This document shows positions 7,243 through 12,664 of a stretch of DNA of 34,554 bases, one piece after another. Under the pieces are notes generated by a model. That model was not told the origin of the DNA. It saw nothing but the letters and a program-made list of their open reading frames with translations, and searched no databases. This stretch comes from Paraburkholderia phenoliruptrix (lineage in GTDB: Bacteria > Pseudomonadota > Gammaproteobacteria > Burkholderiales > Burkholderiaceae), in the NCBI RefSeq assembly GCF_902859825.1, contig NZ_CADIKB010000051.1:1-34554 (forward strand), written 5' to 3'. The translations under genes and the position numbers were made by a program. Numbering within the stretch: position 1 is the first letter of the stretch; the number at the start of each line of letters is the position of its first letter.

Positions 7243-7258
7243 GAATGAGGTAACGCCC

Positions 7259-7606
7259 ATGAACCAACTCATGACCGAGGACGAGCGCAAGCAACTGCTG
7301 GAACACGGCCGGGTCCGGGCCGCTGGCCGGGCCATCGACCCGCTGCCCGTGGTGCGGTTGTTCACGCCGGACGCACACGCCACTTGGCTGCTGGTGTCGC
7401 TTGACCCCGCTGACGGCGATACGGCCCATGGCCTGATCGACTTGGGGATCAGCATGCCTGAGCTGGGCGAGATCAAGCTGTCCGACCTCGCATCCATCGT
7501 CGGGCCGAGCAAACAGCCCGTGATGCGAGATCGGTATTTCCGGGCGGTGCGCCCGTTGTCGGAGTACCTGCGGCTGGCCCAGGAGAACGGTTCCGTCCTC
7601 GATTGA
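7259..7606 (+). CDS. DUF2958 domain-containing protein
   Basis: 115 aa, normal for DUF2958. Family features: MNQLMTEDERKQLLEHGR, DPLPVVRLFTPDAHATWLLV, DGDTAHGLIDLGI, PELGEIKLSDLASI and the closing RDRYFRAVRPLSEYLRLA. These proteins are widespread in plasmids and ICEs and are of unknown function. ATG at 7259 follows GAGG with 8-bp spacing. It is divergent from the XRE regulator, with a shared palindromic operator and a long structured leader, so its expression is probably tightly controlled. Confidence 0.93.
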   Translation: MNQLMTEDERKQLLEHGRVRAAGRAIDPLPVVRLFTPDAHATWLLVSLDPADGDTAHGLIDLGISMPELGEIKLSDLASIVGPSKQPVMRDRYFRAVRPLSEYLRLAQENGSVLD

Positions 7607-7947
7607 GCCGTTCGCGCCACGGCCAAGCCGGGCGCATTGAGGCTATTTCGGTCTTGCTCCAGACCCGTCAGGTCTTAATCCGCACTGTTGCACCAAACCA
7701 GTGCCACCCTGACGCAAACGGTCATGACGCCAGCCGTGCCATCGGGCACGGTGGATAGCGCAGGAGGCCGCATTTCCTCGCGCGCCACCGTCGCATTCAG
7801 ACGATCCGCGCAATCCATCGGATGCTTTTCGTCTTGACACGCAAGTTACTAATCTACCAGCTTATTCACGATTGGATGCTAGTTCGATGCGGTGACGTTG
7901 GCGTGTGAAACCAGTGACGGCCGTCCTGCTCTACGGGAGCTTGCGTC
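7607..7947. other. Intergenic region between DUF2958 and DUF2285 genes
   Basis: About 340 bp without a convincing gene. It holds a 7-bp hairpin CCGTGCC/GGCACGG at 7734-7751 and, from about 7830, an AT-richer patch with a perfect TTGACA (7834-7839). No -10 stands at the right distance, so the promoter of the next gene is only suspected here. Confidence 0.4.
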
Positions 7948-8706
7948 ATGGCCGAACCGCACCACCTCGCGCACTGGTATCCGACCGCCGCCTACCTCTA
8001 CGTCCTGTGTCTGGACACGCTCGCACTGGCCTGGGAGTACCTGCGCCGCCATCCCGACTACCGGATCGACTGGCTGCGCCGTGCGCGCTGCCCCGATGCC
8101 GCGCATCGCTGGGGCTTGCGTCTGCTGGAAGACCCGGACGTGGATGCGCGTGACGCGCATCCGGCCTGGCTTCCCGGCCATGGGGCCGTGGTGCAGCTTC
8201 ACCCCGATGCCGATCCGCCTCCGGATGCCACCGCCTTCGCGTTCTGGCGCATCCCCGGCCACAAGCAGTTGCTGCACGACGGCAAGGGTCTGGCGCTGAT
8301 CGCGCGCAGCCCCAGCCTTTGCCAGCGCTATGCGCTGGCGCCTGGCCTGGAGGACGGCATGGCCGTGGCCCATGCCTATCGTGGCCGTCACGCCGCCCCT
8401 GCGGCCCCTATGCCTGGTACGCCTGCGTCAATGGCTCGGCCCAGGCCACCGCCTGCGGCGCTGCTGGAGCTACACACCCTGCAGGCGCTCGACGCCACCC
8501 TGGCGGGCGCGTCCTTGCGCGACGTCGCCGAGGGCTTGTTCGGTGCGGACGCCGCAGCCGGCTGGTACAGCGACGGCGGCCTGCGCTCCAAGGTGCGCCG
8601 CCTGGTGCGGCGCGGCGATGCGTTGATGCGCGGCGGCTATCGCCGCCTAGCACAACTGCCGCCGCTTGAGAAGGGTCGTTTTGAAGAGAGCGCAAAACGA
8701 CCCTGA
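7948..8706 (+). CDS. DUF2285 domain-containing protein (DUF6499-type N-terminus)
   Basis: 252 aa. The N-terminal part (HLAHWYPTAAYLYVLCLD, LALAWEYLRRHPDYRIDWLR) matches the transcriptional-regulator-like domain often placed before DUF2285. The C-terminal part (LLELHTLQALDATLAGASLR, DVAEGLFGADAAAGWYSDG, LRSKVRRLVRRGDALMRGGY) is the DUF2285 core and looks helix-turn-helix-like. ATG at 7948 has GGGAG upstream. It lies ahead of the AlpA-repA-parA genes, and a regulatory role in replication or transfer is a guess from context. Its last 11 codons and stop overlap a perfect inverted repeat. Confidence 0.92.
   Translation: MAEPHHLAHWYPTAAYLYVLCLDTLALAWEYLRRHPDYRIDWLRRARCPDAAHRWGLRLLEDPDVDARDAHPAWLPGHGAVVQLHPDADPPPDATAFAFWRIPGHKQLLHDGKGLALIARSPSLCQRYALAPGLEDGMAVAHAYRGRHAAPAAPMPGTPASMARPRPPPAALLELHTLQALDATLAGASLRDVAEGLFGADAAAGWYSDGGLRSKVRRLVRRGDALMRGGYRRLAQLPPLEKGRFEESAKRP
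8673..8703. promoter_or_regulatory. Perfect 10-bp inverted repeat at the end of DUF2285 gene
   Basis: GGGTCGTTTT (8673-8682) and AAAACGACCC (8694-8703) flank an 11-nt loop. The repeat is inside the last codons, with the TGA directly behind it. It could be a terminator of sorts (no T-run after the stem) or a protein-binding site ahead of the AlpA-repA genes. Confidence 0.5.
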
Positions 8707-8789
8707 GCAGGAGGGCTTCGTTTTCTGAGACTGCCTTCATCCGGTTGCGCTGTGTGGCCGGAGCCCTGCAACCGATGGAGGTTCTCACC

Positions 8790-9071
8790 ATGCGTCCTGC
8801 TCCCTTGCGGCCTGCCGCTACTGTCTCGACCGCTGCCGCGCAGCCCCAACGCTATCTCACCAACGACGAAGCCGCCGAGTACCTGCGCCTGTCGCCGCGC
8901 ACGCTGGAAAAGCAGCGCGTGCTGGGAGGCGGTCCCAAGTTCCGCAAGTTCGGCCGCCGCGTGATGTACGCCGTGGTCGACCTCGATGCCTGGGCCGCCG
9001 AGCGCAGCTTCGAGAGCACGTCCGAGCCCGAGTACGCCGAGCAGCATTCGGCGGACAGCCGTGCGCGCTGA
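8790..9071 (+). CDS. AlpA/MerR-like helix-turn-helix DNA-binding protein
   Basis: 93 aa. The excisionase-type winged HTH is plain: RYLTNDEAAEYLRLSPRTLEK (about residues 21-41), QRVLGGGPKFRKFGRRVMYA and VVDLDAWAAERSF. This is the helix 17 / AlpA fold used by recombination directionality factors and small ICE regulators. ATG at 8790 follows GGAGG (GATGGAGGTTCTCACC); an upstream in-frame ATG at 8775 is less well placed. It lies 26 bp ahead of repA on the same strand, and in this family may activate repA or help excision. Which one cannot be told from sequence. Confidence 0.92.
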   Translation: MRPAPLRPAATVSTAAAQPQRYLTNDEAAEYLRLSPRTLEKQRVLGGGPKFRKFGRRVMYAVVDLDAWAAERSFESTSEPEYAEQHSADSRAR

Positions 9072-9097
9072 TCGCTGGCGCGCGGGTGGCCTTCGCC

Positions 9098-9955
9098 ATG
9101 TCCAGCCCCGCGCTGCCCATGCGGCAGCGACCGATGCAAGAGCGCGAACAGCTCGATCTGTTCCGCGCCTTGCCGGGCGACATGGCGCCGCGCGACAGCC
9201 AGGACTTGATGGCCTTTCCGTTCTTCTCGCTGGCGAAGTCGCGGCGCACGGCGCCGATCGACTTCCGCGCCAGCGGCATCACGATCCGCGTGGAGGGCAC
9301 GCAGGAGCATGGCATCGCCACGATTTGGGATGCGGACATCCTGATCTGGGCTGCAAGCCAGATTGTGGAAGCCCGCGATGCGGGCTTGCGCCCGTCGCGG
9401 CTGATGCAGGCCACGCCCTACGAGATCCTGCGCTTCATCGGGCGCGGTACGTCGCTGCGCGACTACCAGCGCCTCAAGGCGGCCTTGGATCGGCTGCAGT
9501 CCACGACCGTGGCCACGTCGATCCGCGAGACGACCGGGCGGCGCCTGCATCGCTTCTCATGGATCAACGAGTGGAAGGAACTGGCCGATGCCAAGGGCAC
9601 CCCCTTGGGGCTGGAACTGATCCTGCCGGACTGGTTCTATGCGGGCGTGCTCGATGCTGCCCTCGTGTTGACCATCGACCCGGCGTATTTCCGGCTGACG
9701 GGCGGGATCGAGCGATGGCTGTACCGCCTGGTGCGCAAGCACGGCGGGCGACAGCCTGGCGGCTGGCAGTTCGACTTCCAGCACCTGTACCGCAAGTCGG
9801 GCAGCGTGGCGCGGTACTACGACTTCGCCGCCGACCTGCGCGCACTGGTGGTGCGGCAAGCCTTGCCTGGCTACCAGTTGGGCATCGAGTACGTCTCGGG
9901 CATTGCCTCGCCGCTGCTGACGTTCCGGCCCGTGCCGTCCACGGCACGGGGATAA
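9098..9955 (+). CDS. repA: Replication initiator protein A (RepA)
   Basis: 285 aa, the RPA-type plasmid replication initiator fold (winged helix, DNA-binding). Typical segments: EREQLDLFRALPGDMAPRDS, QDLMAFPFFSLAKSRR, GTQEHGIATIWDADILIW, TPYEILRFIGRGTSLRDY and LDRLQSTTVATSIR, then the C-terminal HRFSWINEW and PAYFRLTGGIERWLYRLVRK. Start chosen at ATG 9098, which has GGTGG upstream; GTG 9086 is possible. Three iteron-like repeats begin 25 bp after the stop, and parA follows, so it fits a replicon. Whether the ICE replicates from here after excision is inference. Confidence 0.93.
   Translation: MSSPALPMRQRPMQEREQLDLFRALPGDMAPRDSQDLMAFPFFSLAKSRRTAPIDFRASGITIRVEGTQEHGIATIWDADILIWAASQIVEARDAGLRPSRLMQATPYEILRFIGRGTSLRDYQRLKAALDRLQSTTVATSIRETTGRRLHRFSWINEWKELADAKGTPLGLELILPDWFYAGVLDAALVLTIDPAYFRLTGGIERWLYRLVRKHGGRQPGGWQFDFQHLYRKSGSVARYYDFAADLRALVVRQALPGYQLGIEYVSGIASPLLTFRPVPSTARG
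9929..9950. terminator. Perfect hairpin at repA 3' end
   Basis: CCCGTGCCGT (9929-9938) and ACGGCACGGG (9941-9950) form a perfect 10-bp inverted repeat around CC. It lies within the last codons of repA, 2 bp before the TAA, with no T-run. It may separate repA transcription from the iteron region. Confidence 0.5.
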
Positions 9956-9979
9956 CTGCTGCGCAGCCTGTGGACGGAC

Positions 9980-9996
9980 TCGTGCTATCAGGCAAC
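9980..9996 (+). repeat. Iteron 1
   Basis: TCGTGCTATCAGGCAAC. Identical to the copies at 10004-10020 and 10027-10043. Start-to-start spacing 24 and 23 bp, about two helical turns, so the sites face the same side of DNA. Confidence 0.85.
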
Positions 9997-10003
9997 AGAG
10001 GTA

Positions 10004-10020
10004 TCGTGCTATCAGGCAAC
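10004..10020 (+). repeat. Iteron 2
   Basis: TCGTGCTATCAGGCAAC, identical to iterons 1 and 3, separated from them by 7 and 6 bp of unrelated sequence. Confidence 0.85.
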
Positions 10021-10026
10021 GAATCC

Positions 10027-10043
10027 TCGTGCTATCAGGCAAC
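10027..10043 (+). repeat. Iteron 3
   Basis: TCGTGCTATCAGGCAAC, identical to iterons 1 and 2. It is the copy nearest the AT-richer segment. Confidence 0.85.
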
Positions 10044-10208
10044 AAAACCGGCCGCAAAGCTAATACTGGCGCGGGTTTCGGCCTCTCCTAACTTCCCTAA
10101 CTTAAATACTCTAACTGGTAGTAGCAGCGCCGCGCCTCGGTGGACAACCGCCACAGGACGCGAAGCGCAGCGGCAACAGGCGGGCTTTCCGACACGGAGG
10201 GTCCGGTC

Positions 10209-10847
10209 ATGATCGTCGCGCTGCTCAACCAGAAAGGCGGCGTGGGCAAGACCACGCTCGCCACCCACATCGCCGGCGAGCTGGCGATGCGCGGGCAGTC
10301 GGTCATCCTGCTGGATGCCGATCCACAGGGCTCCGCGCTGGACTGGACACAGCGCCGCAGCCAGCAAGGTTTGCCAAGGCTATTTAGCGCCGTGGGCCTC
10401 GCACGCGAAACGCTGCACCAGGAAGCGCCAGAACTCGCCAGGCGGGCCGATCACGTCGTCATCGACGGGCCACCCAGGATCGCTGCCTTGGCGCGCTCCG
10501 CGCTGCTGGCGGCCGAGCGGGTGCTGATCCCGGTGCAGCCCAGCCCCTACGACCTGTGGGCCAGCGCCGAGATGGTGGCGCTGATCCGTGAGGCGCAGGT
10601 GTTCCGGCCTGCGCTGCGCGCGGCCTTCGTCATCAACCGGCGCGTGAGCACCACCGTGATCGGACGCGAGGCCCGCGGCGCGCTGGCCGAGCAGCCGCTT
10701 CCTGCGCTGCGCGCGGAAGTGCATCAGCGCATCGTGTTTGCCGACAGCGTGGCCGCCGGCCGGCTTGCACGCGAGACGGCGCCAGACAGCGCCGCCGCGC
10801 GCGAAATCACCGCGCTGGTCGATGAACTGCTGCGGTGGCCGTCATGA
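10209..10847 (+). CDS. parA: ParA-family partition ATPase
   Basis: 212 aa, a small type Ib-like ParA (no N-terminal DNA-binding domain). It starts directly with the deviant Walker A: MIVALLNQKGGVGKTTLATH, with the signature lysine in KGGVGKTT (residues 9-16). The A' motif LLDADPQGSALDW is near 38-50 and Walker B VVIDGPPRI near 83-91. ATG at 10209 follows GGAGG; the frame is open further upstream into the origin region but without coding character. The next gene overlaps by 4 bp and encodes a ribbon-helix-helix protein, the usual partner type for small ParAs. Likely role: segregation or positioning of the excised element. Confidence 0.95.
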   Translation: MIVALLNQKGGVGKTTLATHIAGELAMRGQSVILLDADPQGSALDWTQRRSQQGLPRLFSAVGLARETLHQEAPELARRADHVVIDGPPRIAALARSALLAAERVLIPVQPSPYDLWASAEMVALIREAQVFRPALRAAFVINRRVSTTVIGREARGALAEQPLPALRAEVHQRIVFADSVAAGRLARETAPDSAAAREITALVDELLRWPS

Positions 10848-11107
10848 GCACTCCTGCCAGCAAGCGCACGGGCAAGCGCATCGGCATCGGCGCTCGCCCG
10901 CCCGCGAATCCGCACGCCGAGGCGTGGATTCGCCAGGGCAGTGCCGATGACCTCCAGAAAGGCGACCTCTACACGGCCCGCCTGACCCTCGACATCACGC
11001 CCGCCATGCGGGCGCGCATCAAGGTATCGGCCTTCACGCAAGGCGTGACGGTGGCCGATCTGTTGCGCGCGCTGCTGGAGCGGGAATTCCCGGAGAAGTC
11101 CTCATGA
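10844..11107 (+). CDS. Ribbon-helix-helix protein, likely ParA partner
   Basis: 87 aa. A basic, probably flexible N-terminus (KRTGKRIGIGARPPANP) precedes LYTARLTLDITPAMRARIKVSA and FTQGVTVADLLRALLEREF, which has the strand-helix-helix pattern of RHH DNA-binding proteins. The start is the ATG overlapping the parA stop (ATGA), so translation is coupled. Small RHH proteins encoded after small parA genes act as centromere-binding factors and repressors (ParG/ParR-like). That role here is inferred from context, and I did not find a clear centromere repeat apart from the iterons. Confidence 0.8.
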   Translation: MSTPASKRTGKRIGIGARPPANPHAEAWIRQGSADDLQKGDLYTARLTLDITPAMRARIKVSAFTQGVTVADLLRALLEREFPEKSS

Positions 11108-11628
11108 ACACACCCGCCTCGACGGCTTCGGCACCGCCGTCCATCCCGCCTGTCGGCGTGGCCGACGGCGTACCGCTGACGCGCGTTGCGCTCGCATACA
11201 TCGACCAACGCTTCGACCTCTACCTGCGCTTCGGTGATCCTGCCCGCATCATCCGGTTCGACCGCTGGCGCCGCTGCGCGGTGTTCACGCCGAATGCGGT
11301 TCTCTGCCGCATCCGCTGGCAGGCCAACGACTACGGCACGATCCGCTGGCAGCTCATGGTGATGCAGGCGTGCATGCCGATGGATGGCGCGCAGCGCATC
11401 TCCGGCGTGCAACCTGGCGCGCGCCTCTTGCTGCACGCCGAGGGTGAGCAATCGGTGCGTGCCGTGCTGGCGCGCATCGACGCCATCGAGGCGCTGGGCA
11501 TCACGCCTGTCGGCGTCTCGCCCGCGTACTGGCGCACGCTCGCCAACCGGCTCGCAGCGCACTTGCCGCTGCCCGAATACACCGCCGAGCGGCACGCCGC
11601 CTGGCTGGCCGGGAGGGCGCTGCCATGA
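11104..11628 (+). CDS. DUF2840 domain-containing protein
   Basis: 174 aa. DUF2840 features: PLTRVALAYIDQRFDLYLRF, FGDPARIIRFDRWRRCAVF, PNAVLCRIRWQANDYGTIRW, QLMVMQACMPMDGAQRISGV and QPGARLLLHAEGE. It is a constant member of this ICE module between parA and traF; function unknown. It starts in an ATGA overlap with the preceding stop, and its own stop overlaps the traF start, so it is translated as part of one operon. No signal peptide or membrane segment is visible, so cytosolic. Confidence 0.93.
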   Translation: MNTPASTASAPPSIPPVGVADGVPLTRVALAYIDQRFDLYLRFGDPARIIRFDRWRRCAVFTPNAVLCRIRWQANDYGTIRWQLMVMQACMPMDGAQRISGVQPGARLLLHAEGEQSVRAVLARIDAIEALGITPVGVSPAYWRTLANRLAAHLPLPEYTAERHAAWLAGRALP

Positions 11629-12212
11629 CCGCAGTTTCCACTTCCGGCACCGCGCCGCACCCTCGCTTGCGCGTGCGCGCTCGCCTCGTGCTGGCGGGCC
11701 TGTCCGCCTGCGGCCTCGCTGCGCTGGCCTGGGCGTCCTTCGTGCATCCGCTGCCACGCCTGACCTACAACCCGTCCGACAGCGTGGAGGTCGGCTGGTA
11801 TCGCATCGATCCGCTCGACCATCGCACCAGCTCGCCACCACGTCCGTTGTCGGTAGGCAGCATCGTGCTGGTGCCGCTGCCTGCCGAGGCTGCCGCGCTC
11901 GCTGCGCAGCGCGGCTACCTGCCGACGCGCATTCCTCTGCTCAAGCGCGTGGGCGCGGTGGCGCCGCAAGAGGTGTGCATCGCTGACGGCAAAGTCCGCA
12001 TCGACGGCGTGCCTTCAGCCGCCGTGCTGTCTGCCGATCGCTGGGGCCGGCCGCTGCCATCCCGGCAGCAATGCCACCGCTTGCGGCATGGCGAGCTGTT
12101 CCTCCTCAGTGTGACCAATCCGGCGTCGTTCGATAGCCGGTATTTCGGGCCGGTCAGCGCAGCTTCCGTGATCGGCGTTGCGCGCCCCGTCTGGCTGGAG
12201 TCGCGCCCATGA
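11625..12212 (+). CDS. traF: TraF-like S26 family signal peptidase
   Basis: 195 aa. One N-terminal membrane anchor (about residues 20-40, LVLAGLSACGLAALAWASFV) is followed by the S26 peptidase domain. The serine box is NPSDSVEVGWYRI (49-61) with Ser53 the likely nucleophile, and the lysine box IPLLKRVGA has Lys107 as general base. In IncP plasmids TraF cyclises and processes the TrbC pilin, and trbC is present in this window, so the same role is likely at the periplasmic face. It is coupled to the DUF2840 gene by an ATGA overlap. Confidence 0.93.
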   Translation: MTAVSTSGTAPHPRLRVRARLVLAGLSACGLAALAWASFVHPLPRLTYNPSDSVEVGWYRIDPLDHRTSSPPRPLSVGSIVLVPLPAEAAALAAQRGYLPTRIPLLKRVGAVAPQEVCIADGKVRIDGVPSAAVLSADRWGRPLPSRQQCHRLRHGELFLLSVTNPASFDSRYFGPVSAASVIGVARPVWLESRP

Positions 12213-12664
12213 TGGCCACCGATTCGCTGCGCATCATCGTGCTATCGGGCGTGTCGTTCTGCTGGCCGTTGTCATGTCGTCGCGCGTGCAGTGCGAGCGC
12301 ATCCGCGCTGCACTTCGCGCTGCCTCCGGCGCAGCCGTCCCACGTGCAGGCGTCTTGCCTCGAACACGGCTGGCCTGCGGCCATTGCCGTGTTCGCCGGT
12401 GCGCTGGCTGCTGGTGCAGCCTTGCCACCGGGCCGCAGTTGCCGGGATCGAGAACCTGGGGGACAGGGGGAGGCAAATGCGGAAGGCAAGACAAAAGGAC
12501 GCGGCACCGGGCCGCGTCGAAAGCCTGTCTGCACATGGGGGTGGCGCGGCACGGAGCGGCTTCGCCGCCGTGCCGCTTGGGGCGCGAAGCCCGCGCCGAT
12601 GCGGGCATGTCTGCGTGCTTCGCACGACCGGACACGCCGGAGCTTACAGGGAACGCAGCCATGA
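12209..12664 (+). CDS. Doubtful ORF between traF and relaxase
   Basis: 151 codons starting in an ATGA overlap with the traF stop, which is the style of this operon. The first half (MMATDSLRIIVLSGVSFCW, then HGWPAAIAVFAGALAAGAAL) could be a short membrane protein with third-position GC bias. From about codon 80 the translation turns Gly/Arg-rich and low-complexity, and that part overlies a hairpin-rich stretch that may be oriT. It may be real only in its first half or not at all. Confidence 0.3.
   Translation: MMATDSLRIIVLSGVSFCWPLSCRRACSASASALHFALPPAQPSHVQASCLEHGWPAAIAVFAGALAAGAALPPGRSCRDREPGGQGEANAEGKTKGRGTGPRRKPVCTWGWRGTERLRRRAAWGAKPAPMRACLRASHDRTRRSLQGTQP
12546..12626. other. Hairpin cluster upstream of relaxase, candidate oriT
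   Basis: Three hairpins follow one another. The first (12546-12576) pairs GCGGCACGG plus CGGC with GCCG plus CCGTGCCGC, a 13-bp stem with a 2-nt bulge and TTC loop. The second is CCCGC/GCGGG (12590-12605) and the third CGTGC-TTC-GCACG (12614-12626). Relaxase genes often start next to their oriT, and this is the only hairpin-rich non-coding gap in the transfer operon. I cannot name a nic site, and hairpins are common by chance at this GC content. Confidence 0.35.

Larger units (their letters stand above)
9980..10117. other. Candidate origin of replication (iterons plus AT-richer segment)
   Basis: Three direct 17-bp repeats are followed by AT-richer DNA containing CTAACTT (10088-10094), CTAACTT (10097-10103) and CTAACTG (10111-10117). 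This is the layout of an iteron-type oriV: initiator sites next to an easily melted segment, beside the repA gene. I see no good DnaA box. Function is inference. Confidence 0.6.

Noticed and set aside
7643..7840. Minus-strand frame of 65 codons between DUF2958 and DUF2285
   Set aside because: No ribosome binding site or recognisable sequence; consistent with chance at this GC content.
7834..7860. Perfect TTGACA before the DUF2285 gene
   Set aside because: No acceptable -10 at 16-18 bp; kept only as a remark in the intergenic entry.
9980..10043. Considered the three repeats as a short CRISPR array
   Set aside because: Repeats are only 17 bp with 6-7 bp between them and no cas genes; iterons fit far better.
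12235..12249. Iteron-like ATCGTGCTATCGGGC downstream of traF
   Set aside because: A single degenerate match, far from repA and without neighbours; likely chance.
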